Shown one piece after another: positions 5,745-13,075 of a stretch of 13,487 nucleotides of DNA. Each line of letters starts with the position of its first letter. Position 1 is the first letter of the stretch. A model generated the notes under the pieces. That model searched no databases. It saw only the letters and a list, made by a program, of their open reading frames with translations, and was not told the DNA's origin. The stretch is from an uncultured Ruminococcus sp. (GTDB lineage Bacteria > Bacillota > Clostridia > Oscillospirales > Ruminococcaceae), in assembly GCA_900545125.1 (NCBI GenBank), contig UQXS01000044.1, forward strand, positions 1-13,487, written 5' to 3'. Made by a program: the position numbers and the translations under genes.

Positions 5745-8015
5745 TCAAGCGGTCGTTATGCGTCTCTTTTTCTTCTTTTTCTTTGTTTCCACAAGTGCCT
5801 CATATGCTGATATATAGGCATTTATGATTATTTCTTTATCTTTGCTGTCCAAAGCGGATTCTCCGTAAACTGCCGCATCGAACAGATCTGCCAGCACTGA
5901 AACTTCAGCGCCCGAAATACTTTTTATTTTTTCCGCTGACTGATGTGATGTATTCACCTCAGAAATACGATACAATCTGCAAAGTCTGTACATTGCTGCC
6001 TTTGCAGCATCACCCGGAGTTTTCTTTCTGCATCCGGCAATGAAAAACTTATGTAAAAGCGGTGAGTAAATCTTTATTGAAACAAAAATAAGCACGAGAA
6101 TGATAAACAATATAACTCCTGCTATCATGAGCATTTGTGACAGGCTCATTTTTTCTTCCTGCTGCTCGGCAGGAGCTATTGTCGGCTCGAATGTGACCCA
6201 GCCATATCCCTCTATATACAATTCCGGATAGCCGTGAGCTTCTTTCGGCGTTACAACGTAATTTGTGTTGATATCAGAATTCTCATTCTTCTGTGACACC
6301 AGGTATCCCTCGCAGTATCGTGCAGGAATCCCTGCCGCCCTCGAAAGCAGAACCATCGCCGTAGCATACTCATAGCAAACCCCACGCTTTGTATTAAAGA
6401 GGAAATTTTCCACATTTTCTCCCCTTGACTTCACATATTTCAGATCATAAACAAAGCCGTTGGTGAGAAAATACTGCTCAATAGCCTTTGCCTTGTCGTA
6501 ATCGGACTCCAGTCCCTGTGTTATTTCCTGCGCCAGATCGTAGATTTTGGTGCTGTCTCCGTAATCGAGCAGACCTTCGCAGTAATCAGTGTACTCGTCA
6601 TATTCATCCGATACAATATCCGCATATTGTCCGATTGCTTCATCGCTTCCATTGCTGTCCCGATACTTTTCATTCAGGATTTGTTCGGCATCCCAGAGAA
6701 GCCGATAATAATCCGATTCAGAAATAATATCAATTACTTCCTTATTGCGCCTGTTAAGGAAGAATTCGTTCCTGTAATAATCGCTTATAAAAACAGCCCT
6801 TGCCGGAAATCTTCCGGTACTTTTCCGGATAAGTCCTGTTTTCGTTGTTTCAATGCTTTCATTGGAATCCGTCCATACCAGACTTTTCACAAACTGCGGA
6901 ACAGGTGCAAATTTCACGGAACTGTAAGCCGTATATATTTCCGCTCTGCCCACGTCCGGTATCGTTATATCCTTCGGCGAATAACCGGAAAGTCCGTATT
7001 TCTGTGCGAAATCCGCATCAAGTTCCGCCGCAGTCAGAAGAGCTTCCGCAAGTTCGCCGGCTTGTCCGAAGTCAACGCTTCCGTCATTATATTCTCCGGC
7101 CTTTTTGCTGTCCGAATCTCCGGCAGACCAAGAGTCATAATTATAACTGTAATCCGAGAATGTACTCAGTTTCAGGTGAAGTTCCTCATCTGCTCTGACA
7201 TAATACAACGGTGTATTGTTGTCAACATCCCTGTACTGTCCGCCGGAGGATTCTTCACGGAAATTTCCAAGCATTGCCATAAGACGATCGGTGAAGCGTT
7301 CGGCTGAGATAAGTGACTCGATAAAAGTACGGTCAGTCTCTACCTGCGGTTTTGGAATCACAGCAGCAACAGCTGCAAACAAAAGAGCATATATGCCGGC
7401 TGAGCGCCATGTTTCCCTTTTGACCGCAACGACTACGGTATCGCTGTCTTTCAGCTGTCTGAAATAAGAAAGAAGCATTATATATCCTACTGCCATAAGA
7501 ATAATGAAAGCGATCGGCATTTGCTCGGCTTCTTTACCGTATATTGCAAACGGGATTATAAAAATCAGAAATCCCATGAATATCCTGTAGCGCACACGAG
7601 TAAAATAATAGATGACCGAACTCATGAATATCATAAACAGCAGGAACATACTCAGCGTATACCAACTGTTAAAATCAACTACAGCCTGCGGCGTGATAAA
7701 CCATACTCCGAACGAAATCGGATAATCTTCCGCTCCTCTTTCCGCACAAATGACCGCAGCCTGAATAAAGACAAAAATTGTCCCGATATATGCTGCCGTA
7801 CCGATCGCCTTGTGTTTCATCATGAAATCAAACAGCCGGAAAATAATCATTCCTATAACCAGCGAAGCGAACGCATAGACAGCTGTAAGCATGGTGTCAC
7901 GGTAATGATACATAATGGATGTCATAACAATGACGGTATAAATCAGAACCGGATCACAGAGATATCTGAGCAGCAGAGCTTTCAAATCTGTTATTTTCTT
8001 TTCAGTTTCATGCAT
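5745..8015 (-). CDS. Membrane-anchored transglutaminase-like protein (TgpA/DUF3488-DUF4129 type architecture)
   Basis: The 756-residue protein carries about seven hydrophobic segments in its first ~225 residues, then a large external region with a transglutaminase-like core. RGVCYEYATAM holds the nucleophile Cys547, EAHGYPELYIEGYGWV holds His594, and FEPT puts Glu610 where the family usually has Asp. One more membrane helix (~626-648) leads to a cytoplasmic tail with a DUF4129-like stretch (AAKAAMYRLCRLYRI) and a lysine-rich end. Such proteins occur with MoxR and DUF58 genes and are thought to process or cross-link envelope proteins or peptidoglycan; the substrate here is unknown. The ATG at 8013-8015, 4 nt after the DUF58 stop, is chosen although its ribosome binding site is poor, because coupling is likely. 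An in-frame ATG at 8081 lies inside the DUF58 gene. Confidence 0.9.
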   Translation of the reverse strand: MHETEKKITDLKALLLRYLCDPVLIYTVIVMTSIMYHYRDTMLTAVYAFASLVIGMIIFRLFDFMMKHKAIGTAAYIGTIFVFIQAAVICAERGAEDYPISFGVWFITPQAVVDFNSWYTLSMFLLFMIFMSSVIYYFTRVRYRIFMGFLIFIIPFAIYGKEAEQMPIAFIILMAVGYIMLLSYFRQLKDSDTVVVAVKRETWRSAGIYALLFAAVAAVIPKPQVETDRTFIESLISAERFTDRLMAMLGNFREESSGGQYRDVDNNTPLYYVRADEELHLKLSTFSDYSYNYDSWSAGDSDSKKAGEYNDGSVDFGQAGELAEALLTAAELDADFAQKYGLSGYSPKDITIPDVGRAEIYTAYSSVKFAPVPQFVKSLVWTDSNESIETTKTGLIRKSTGRFPARAVFISDYYRNEFFLNRRNKEVIDIISESDYYRLLWDAEQILNEKYRDSNGSDEAIGQYADIVSDEYDEYTDYCEGLLDYGDSTKIYDLAQEITQGLESDYDKAKAIEQYFLTNGFVYDLKYVKSRGENVENFLFNTKRGVCYEYATAMVLLSRAAGIPARYCEGYLVSQKNENSDINTNYVVTPKEAHGYPELYIEGYGWVTFEPTIAPAEQQEEKMSLSQMLMIAGVILFIILVLIFVSIKIYSPLLHKFFIAGCRKKTPGDAAKAAMYRLCRLYRISEVNTSHQSAEKIKSISGAEVSVLADLFDAAVYGESALDSKDKEIIINAYISAYEALVETKKKKKKRRITTA

Positions 8016-8019
8016 AAAT

Positions 8020-9186
8020 TTATACCATTTTAAATACGTTATCGGTTTCGTCAAAATACCAGAGTTCGGAAAATCCCTCATATCCGGCAGGTTTGGGTAT
8101 GACTATACTCATCGCCTGAGAATTTTCAGAACCTTGCATAACACCGGAAAAACTTCCGCCGGGTTCTGTTGTCACAACCACGCACGAGCATACCGAACCG
8201 GAAGAATTGATATCTGTTCTGCGTTCCGGTACAACTTTTTCAGCCAGTATCTTCAGCAGAACAGCATCCGGATATTCAGGATTGTCTATACTTTCAACTA
8301 CCGTCCCCTCTCCCGCATTGTAGGCAAATTTACAGGATATTCCCTGTTTGATGAGTACTTTTGCCAGTCCAAGAGCGGAACGGATAATCTTTTCTTCCAT
8401 GAGCACTGCTTTTTCCGGATCAGCATCGGCTCTCCTGTAAAGATCCAGCGCTATGAGCGGCTGAACCGATGCGACCGCTTCATCAAGCCGAACCATAAGC
8501 CGGCGTTTCTTTGAGGACAGCTTCCAGTTGATCCTTTTAAGCGGATCGCCCTGAATGTATTCACGGTGTTCATAGCCGGGAGCGGAATTCAGAGAATAAA
8601 GAAGCTCCGTATCGTTTTCGCTGTCATCATCGCTGGTGAGAACAGAATCCGCAATCTGTCTGAGGAGCTGAGAGGAATGTTTTACCTCCGGGATCTCCGG
8701 TATAACCCCGACAGATATCGGGTCAGGCAGATTGTTTTTTATCCTGAATCTTATAAAACCGAGAAATCCGCACGAGCAGAAACTCTTTACGGATATTTCA
8801 CCGTTCCCGCCGATCATAGCCTTTACTTTATAGGTAAATTCACTTTTTCCCTCTGTCAGAAGGGAAAGGCGGTATTTCTTATTCTGTTTTTCAAATACCT
8901 CGGATGCCCCCGGACAGACTTCTGCTACAGCTATCGGAAGTTTTCCTTTCTTCTCGATAATTACAGTTACTTCAAGTTCGCTTCCTTTTTTCACGTATGC
9001 ATCAGAGAATATACTGACCGTGATTCTTTTTCTGGCGTACAGCGCAAACAGAAACGAAATAAGCGGAGGAACAATGAGAAATGCAATGAGAACCACTCCC
9101 ATTTCTCCTTCGATGTAGAAAGTAAAAATGTACAGAATAAAGGCAATAGCTGCGATACTGACAATAGTTTCAATTTTCTTTATCAT
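8020..9186 (-). CDS. DUF58 domain membrane protein
   Basis: The 388-residue protein has two N-terminal membrane helices (~7-24 and 29-50), a beta-rich region, and the DUF58 signature REYIQGDPLKRINWKLS at 208-224, followed by KKRRLMVRLDE. This matches the usual R-x-Y-x-x-G-D-x-x-x-x-I-x-W pattern. DUF58 proteins have a vWA-like fold and are nearly always encoded beside a MoxR ATPase, whose substrate or partner they are believed to be. Its ATG overlaps the moxR stop as ATGA (9183-9186), so translation is coupled to moxR. The transglutaminase gene follows after 4 nt. Biochemical role is not established. Confidence 0.92.
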   Translation of the reverse strand: MIKKIETIVSIAAIAFILYIFTFYIEGEMGVVLIAFLIVPPLISFLFALYARKRITVSIFSDAYVKKGSELEVTVIIEKKGKLPIAVAEVCPGASEVFEKQNKKYRLSLLTEGKSEFTYKVKAMIGGNGEISVKSFCSCGFLGFIRFRIKNNLPDPISVGVIPEIPEVKHSSQLLRQIADSVLTSDDDSENDTELLYSLNSAPGYEHREYIQGDPLKRINWKLSSKKRRLMVRLDEAVASVQPLIALDLYRRADADPEKAVLMEEKIIRSALGLAKVLIKQGISCKFAYNAGEGTVVESIDNPEYPDAVLLKILAEKVVPERRTDINSSGSVCSCVVVTTEPGGSFSGVMQGSENSQAMSIVIPKPAGYEGFSELWYFDETDNVFKMV

Positions 9187-10124
9187 TTTGCGCTCATTGA
9201 CGGTACGGCAATTTCCGAAAGCAGATGTTCAACATATGCTTCATTAGTACCAAAAGCAGTTTTTCCCTGCGGTGAAAGAATTATCCTGTGAGCAAGAACA
9301 GCACACGCCATGTTTTTAACATCATCCGGAGCAGCATACTCTCTGCCGTAAATGTATGCAATAGCCTTTGCCGCTTTGTACAAAGCAATGCTTCCACGCG
9401 GGCTGATGCCAAGAGTAGTATTTCTGTCGTCACGGGTTGAATTTACCAGCTTTACTATGTACTGCTTGACTTGATCGGTAACACGTATACGCTTTACATC
9501 ATCCTGCATTTTCAGAACATCATCAAGGGACATGACGGCAGATTCTATATTATTTATCGGATTATGCTTTTCAGTACGCTCAAGGATCTTTATCTCTTCC
9601 TCCTCCGATGGATATCCCATTGACAGTTTCATGAAAAATCTGTCCATCTGAGCTTCCGGAAGATGAAATGTACCATATGTTTCAACCGGATTCTGGGTAG
9701 CCATTACAAGAAAAGGACGAGGCAGCTTATGAGTAACTCCGTCCAGACTTATCTGGCGTTCCTCCATTGCTTCAAGAAGCGCCGACTGAACTTTCGGTGA
9801 AGCACGGTTGATCTCATCCGCAAGCAGAAAATTACACATTACAGCACCGTCACGATAAATAAATTCGCCGCTTTTCTGATCCATCATCGTAAAGCCTGCA
9901 ATATCCGACGGCATAACATCCGGTGTAAGCTGGATTCTGTTGAATTTTCCGCCTATAGAACGTGAAAGTGACGTAATAAGCTGAGTCTTTCCAACTCCCG
10001 GAACATCTTCAAGAAGGACATGACCTTCGCAAAGCATTGCAGCAATCAGCTTGACTATCGTATCATTTTTTCCAACAATAACTTTTCCCACAGATTCTGC
10101 AATTCTTGTTACATTCTGATTCAT
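9183..10124 (-). CDS. MoxR family AAA+ ATPase
   Basis: MoxR ATPases act as chaperone-like remodelling enzymes for membrane or surface complexes in the cytoplasm. The 313-residue protein shows Walker A DVPGVGKT at 40-47, Walker B FLLADE at 99-104, the following NRASPKVQSALLEAMEE helix, sensor 1 ATQNP at 142-146, and EAQMDRF with the probable arginine finger R162. The sensor 2 region is GISPRGSIALYKAAKA. Length is typical. The ATG at 10122-10124 has GGGAGG 5-6 nt upstream. It is first in the cluster with DUF58, transglutaminase, dockerin-peptidase and prmA genes, and a strong promoter lies ~50 nt upstream. Confidence 0.95.
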   Translation of the reverse strand: MNQNVTRIAESVGKVIVGKNDTIVKLIAAMLCEGHVLLEDVPGVGKTQLITSLSRSIGGKFNRIQLTPDVMPSDIAGFTMMDQKSGEFIYRDGAVMCNFLLADEINRASPKVQSALLEAMEERQISLDGVTHKLPRPFLVMATQNPVETYGTFHLPEAQMDRFFMKLSMGYPSEEEEIKILERTEKHNPINNIESAVMSLDDVLKMQDDVKRIRVTDQVKQYIVKLVNSTRDDRNTTLGISPRGSIALYKAAKAIAYIYGREYAAPDDVKNMACAVLAHRIILSPQGKTAFGTNEAYVEHLLSEIAVPSMSAK

Positions 10125-10173
10125 ATGATCCTCCCGTTTATTAATAAAAGAACAGATTTATCTATTTTATATT

Positions 10174-10202
10174 ATTATAACATACTTTTGCCAGAACTGC
10201 AA
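10174..10202 (-). promoter_or_regulatory. Vegetative promoter of the moxR cluster
   Basis: TTGCAG (10197-10202), a 17-nt spacer and a perfect TATAAT (10174-10179) lie ~50 nt upstream of the moxR ATG. This should drive moxR and the four or five genes after it. Confidence 0.85.
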
Positions 10203-10213
10203 GCAAATTGCAC

Positions 10214-10235
10214 AAAAAAAGAACTCCCGATTCTT
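10214..10235 (-). terminator. Possible weak terminator after the 258-residue membrane protein gene
   Basis: On the minus strand AAGAA and TTCTT form a 5-bp stem with a 7-nt loop, followed by a run of T (10214-10220). It sits ~60 nt after the upstream stop codon and just before the moxR promoter, the right place for a terminator, but the stem is short and AU-rich. Confidence 0.4.
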
Positions 10236-10293
10236 CGTCATTTTGCACAAAGTTTCAGGAGCATAATTGTTATTTTTTCAGTTTTAAATTTTA

Positions 10294-11070
10294 TTACCAA
10301 AGTTCCTCTGACTTCTTTTTCTTAGTATTTTTTATTATTGTTACAATTAAAAGAATAATCGAAATTGCAAAAACAGCCAGTGAAGCAAAGAATACTATCA
10401 CTTCAACAGTTCCGGTTTTTGAATCTTCGCTCTCTGCCTTTACAAGAAGTTCGCCTATATCGGACGAGTCAAGGTCTCCGGGTTCAATGAAATCATCTCT
10501 ATATTTTTCATAATCCGAATCAGAACTCTGACTTTTCAGAAAACCTTTGATCTTAATTGAATCATCAGGCAGCTGATTGAGTAAATCTTCAACTTTCTGA
10601 GCATCAAGCTCATCGTCATAACCGCTTTTTTCAAAAAGAATAACCAGATTAGTATAATTCTGCATCCACGTATCCATCTTTTTGGCGGCAGCGTTAAACT
10701 CATCGACGAGATCCTCATCAGATACCGAAGCAATATACCACGTCATGCCGCTGTATATATTATCGGTATCTGACATAAGAGCATTATAGAACGTTTCGTA
10801 GTCAGCATTGCTGACGAGGTAATAATATGTACTTTTCTTTCCTACCGGAATTCCATATACCGTATTCTTTTCTTCAAGTTCGGCAAAAGGTCCGGAAATA
10901 AGGTAAGCCTCTCCCTCAGCAATTGCCGGAAAACTGAAATCATCTCTTTCCGCACTATTCAGATCCAACCGCTTATCCTCAAAAACAAGTTTTGCATCTG
11001 AGTAACCAATAAATGCAAAAAACCCACTGATAATCATAACGATCACCAGTGTAATTATTTTATTTTTCAT
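10294..11070 (-). CDS. Uncharacterised membrane protein with N- and C-terminal helices
   Basis: I do not recognise this 258-residue protein. A hydrophobic helix at ~4-23 (uncleaved anchor or signal peptide) is followed by an acidic, probably external region of ~200 residues with GEAYLISGPFAEL and TYYYLVSN. A second helix (~222-246) and a short basic cytoplasmic tail, KNTKKKKSEELW, end the protein. This predicts a hairpin topology with a large outer domain. The ATG at 11068-11070 with GGAGG 5 nt upstream is preferred over an upstream start at 11094, which would lie within the terminator hairpin. It stands alone between tsf and the moxR promoter; proximity to envelope genes hints at a surface role, but nothing proves it. 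Confidence 0.82.
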   Translation of the reverse strand: MKNKIITLVIVMIISGFFAFIGYSDAKLVFEDKRLDLNSAERDDFSFPAIAEGEAYLISGPFAELEEKNTVYGIPVGKKSTYYYLVSNADYETFYNALMSDTDNIYSGMTWYIASVSDEDLVDEFNAAAKKMDTWMQNYTNLVILFEKSGYDDELDAQKVEDLLNQLPDDSIKIKGFLKSQSSDSDYEKYRDDFIEPGDLDSSDIGELLVKAESEDSKTGTVEVIVFFASLAVFAISIILLIVTIIKNTKKKKSEELW

Positions 11071-11081
11071 ATAAACCTCCG

Positions 11082-11111
11082 AAAAACGGCACACAGCATA
11101 ACTGTGTGCCG
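11082..11111 (-). terminator. Strong intrinsic terminator after tsf
   Basis: A perfect 10-bp stem CGGCACACAG/CTGTGTGCCG with a 5-nt loop (11087-11111) is followed by TTTTT on the minus strand (11082-11086). It starts 7 nt after the tsf stop. Its T-tract ends only a base or two before the GGAGG of the next gene. Confidence 0.93.
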
Positions 11112-11118
11112 AAATATA

Positions 11119-12036
11119 TTACTTAATCATTTTTGCAACTTCATCTGCAAGGTTATCTTCCTTCTTTTCAACGCCCTCGCCTCTCTCATAACGGATAACG
11201 TCCGTTACAGCGATAGAACCGCCAAGCTTCTTGGCTTCAGCGTCAACATATCCCTTGACAGAAAGCTTATCATCCTTGACAAATGCCTGTTCAAGAAGAC
11301 AGTTTTCCTTATAGTATTTGCCGATCTTACCCTGAACAATGCCTTCCTTAACCTTTTCAGGCTTGCTTGCCATTTTAGGATCTTCAGCCATCTGAGCAAG
11401 CATGATTTCCTTTTCCTTCTCAATAACATCAGCAGGAACATCTTCACGCTTCAGGTATGGAGCATTAAGTGCGGCAGACTGCATAGCTACATCCTTACCG
11501 ATAGCTGTTACCTGATCGGCAGAAAGATCTGTATCAAGCTTTACCATGACACCAATGCTGCCGCCGTTGTGGATATAAGAAGCAAGAACGCCTTCCATTC
11601 TTACGAAACGGCGGATAACAATGTTTTCTCTGATCTTCATACCGGCGAGCTCAGTAAGAACATCGCCTACTGTAGCTGTACCGCCGCTGATGATCTCAGC
11701 TTTAAGAGCCTCAACGTCAGCAGGATTCTTTTCGATAATTGTATTTGCAACGCCGTTTACAAAATTCTTGATATCATCTGTATTAGCAGCAAAATCTGTC
11801 TCTGTGTTTACTTCGAGAAGTACACCTACATTGCCGTTTACAACAGCTGTAACGATACCCTCAGCAGCAGCTCTGCCGCTCTTCTTTGCCTGTGTTGCAA
11901 GTCCTTTTTCTCTGAGGAATTCGATAGCCTTATCCATATCACCGTCGTTAGCCTCGAGAGCCTTCTTGCAGTCCATCATACCAACACCGGTAGACTTCAT
12001 AAGTTCTTTGATTTCAGCAACGGAAACCTTTCCCAT
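11119..12036 (-). CDS. tsf: Elongation factor Ts
   Basis: EF-Ts exchanges GDP for GTP on EF-Tu in translation elongation. The 305-residue product has the N-terminal UBA-like domain (VAEIKELMKSTGVGMMDCKKAL, 5-27), the basic KSGRAAAEG stretch, and the core TDF motif at 80-82 (ETDFAANTDDIKNFV), where most homologues read TDFVA. Length matches the family. The ATG at 12034-12036 has GGAGG 8 nt upstream. The frame stays open another 26 codons upstream to an ATG at 12114, but that stretch contains the terminator hairpin and is not conserved EF-Ts sequence. It follows rpsB, the usual order, and is bounded on both sides by intrinsic terminators. Confidence 0.97.
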   Translation of the reverse strand: MGKVSVAEIKELMKSTGVGMMDCKKALEANDGDMDKAIEFLREKGLATQAKKSGRAAAEGIVTAVVNGNVGVLLEVNTETDFAANTDDIKNFVNGVANTIIEKNPADVEALKAEIISGGTATVGDVLTELAGMKIRENIVIRRFVRMEGVLASYIHNGGSIGVMVKLDTDLSADQVTAIGKDVAMQSAALNAPYLKREDVPADVIEKEKEIMLAQMAEDPKMASKPEKVKEGIVQGKIGKYYKENCLLEQAFVKDDKLSVKGYVDAEAKKLGGSIAVTDVIRYERGEGVEKKEDNLADEVAKMIK

Positions 12037-12069
12037 TGTAATTACCTCCTGTAATATTGTATTATCTGC

Positions 12070-12097
12070 AAAAACCCGAACGTTCACATTCGGGCTT
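12070..12097 (-). terminator. Intrinsic terminator or attenuator between rpsB and tsf
   Basis: AAGCCCGAATG and CGTTCGGGTTT pair as an 11-bp stem (wobbles included) with a TGAA tetraloop (12072-12097), followed by T residues down to 12070. It is placed after rpsB and ~20 nt before the tsf ribosome binding site. Only a weak -10-like TACAAT and no -35 are seen downstream, so tsf is probably expressed by readthrough. Confidence 0.8.
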
Positions 12098-12099
12098 AT

Positions 12100-12152
12100 A
12101 AGGCAACACCGCATAATCAGCGGCTTACTCCTTTGTCATGCGGTACTGCCTT
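12100..12152 (-). repeat. 15-bp inverted repeat forming a long hairpin between rpsB and tsf
   Basis: The arms 12100-12114 and 12138-12152 pair over 15 positions, with two central G-U wobbles, around a 23-nt loop. The hairpin begins about 15 nt after the rpsB stop and ends 2 nt before the terminator stem. It may be an mRNA 3'-end stabiliser, a regulatory element or a small dispersed palindromic repeat; the sequence alone does not decide. Confidence 0.75.
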
Positions 12153-12167
12153 GATTTTATTTATAAA

Positions 12168-12920
12168 TTATTCAGCATCCTCAGCAGGTGCTTCTTCAGC
12201 AGCATCAGTCTCTGCTGCTGCTTCTTCAACAGCGTCATCGCCCTGTCTGCCTTCGATGATAGCGTTTGCAACAGTACCTGCAATAAGCTTTACTGCTCTG
12301 ATAGCATCATCGTTGCCGGGGATAACATAGTCAACTTCGTCAGGATCGCAGTTTGTATCAACGATAGCAACGATCGGGATGTTGAGCTTCTTAGCCTCAG
12401 CTACAGCGATCTTTTCCTTTCTGGGGTCAACGATAAAGAGAGCTGCGGGGAGCTTCTTCATATTCTTGATACCGCCAAGGAACTTTTCAAGCTTCTCTAT
12501 CTCAAGATTAAGCTTAACAACTTCCTTCTTGGGGAGAAGAGCAAAAGTGCCGTCCTCTTCCATTGCGTGGAGCTGTTCAAGTCTCTTGATTCTTGTCTGG
12601 ATGGTCTTGAAGTTTGTAAGCATACCGCCAAGCCATCTTGCATTTACATAATGTGCGCCGGCTCTTGTTGCTTCTTCTCTTACAGAGTCGCCAGCCTGCT
12701 TCTTTGTACCTACGAAAAGAACTTCGCCGCCCTCTGCCGAGAGGTCACGAACGAACATATAAGCTTCTTCAAGCTTCTTTACTGTTTTCTGAAGGTCGAT
12801 AATGTAGATTCCGTTTCTTTCTGTAAAAATGTACGGAGCCATTTTAGGGTTCCATCTTCTTGTCTGATGTCCGAAATGAACACCTGCCTCAAGAAGCTGC
12901 TTCATTGATACTACTCCCAT
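12168..12920 (-). CDS. rpsB: 30S ribosomal protein S2
   Basis: S2 is a late-assembling small-subunit protein. The 250-residue product is recognisable throughout: MKQLLEAGVHFGHQTRRWNPKM near the N-terminus, FVGTKKQAGDSVREEA, YVNARWLGGMLTNFKTI, LFIVDPRKEKIAVAEA and the IPIVAIVDTNCDPDEVDYVIPGNDD block. The last ~25 residues are an acidic Ala/Glu tail typical of many Firmicutes S2 proteins. The ATG at 12918-12920 has AAGGAGG about 8 nt upstream. It is first in the rpsB-tsf unit, driven by a consensus promoter and preceded by a structured leader. Confidence 0.98.
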   Translation of the reverse strand: MGVVSMKQLLEAGVHFGHQTRRWNPKMAPYIFTERNGIYIIDLQKTVKKLEEAYMFVRDLSAEGGEVLFVGTKKQAGDSVREEATRAGAHYVNARWLGGMLTNFKTIQTRIKRLEQLHAMEEDGTFALLPKKEVVKLNLEIEKLEKFLGGIKNMKKLPAALFIVDPRKEKIAVAEAKKLNIPIVAIVDTNCDPDEVDYVIPGNDDAIRAVKLIAGTVANAIIEGRQGDDAVEEAAAETDAAEEAPAEDAE

Positions 12921-13025
12921 GGTGTAGTCCTCCTTAAATTGGTTAATATTAATCCTCCGCAGAGTTTAGCTTACAGGAAACATCCGGGATGCACCAGCCT
13001 GTAAAAACGCCTGCGTGCGAATTGC
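12921..13025 (-). promoter_or_regulatory. Structured 5' leader of rpsB (candidate r-protein leader)
   Basis: The ~100-nt leader contains TTACAGG (12998-13004) pairing with CCTGTAA (12971-12977). This encloses an inner hairpin, CATC-CCG-GATG (12981-12991). Closer to the gene are a second GGAGG (12954-12958) not followed by a usable start codon and a TTAATATTAA palindrome (12943-12952). A stem of this kind before rpsB suggests autoregulation by S2, but I cannot assign it to a known family. Confidence 0.5.
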
Positions 13026-13031
13026 TTTAAT

Positions 13032-13060
13032 ATTATACCATATTTTCCTTTATTTTTCAA
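13032..13060 (-). promoter_or_regulatory. Vegetative promoter of rpsB-tsf
   Basis: TTGAAA (13055-13060), a 17-nt spacer and a perfect TATAAT (13032-13037) give a strong SigA-type promoter. Transcription would begin near 13025. Confidence 0.87.
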
Positions 13061-13075
13061 GTCCAAAACGTTTGT

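Noticed and set aside
5722..5748. TTG start nine codons upstream for the dockerin peptidase
   Set aside because: No ribosome binding site and it overlaps the previous stop codon; ATG at 5721 has GGAGG at ideal spacing and begins a proper signal peptide.
8566..9291. Long plus-strand open frame (241 codons) opposite the DUF58 gene
   Set aside because: The minus-strand DUF58 protein is convincingly conserved in motif and coupled to moxR; the plus frame shows no domain, and its length is explained by codon bias of the true gene.
11104..12054. Plus-strand frame of 316 codons opposite tsf
   Set aside because: EF-Ts on the minus strand is certain; the opposite product is rich in Cys, Ile, Leu and Ser as expected for an antisense shadow.
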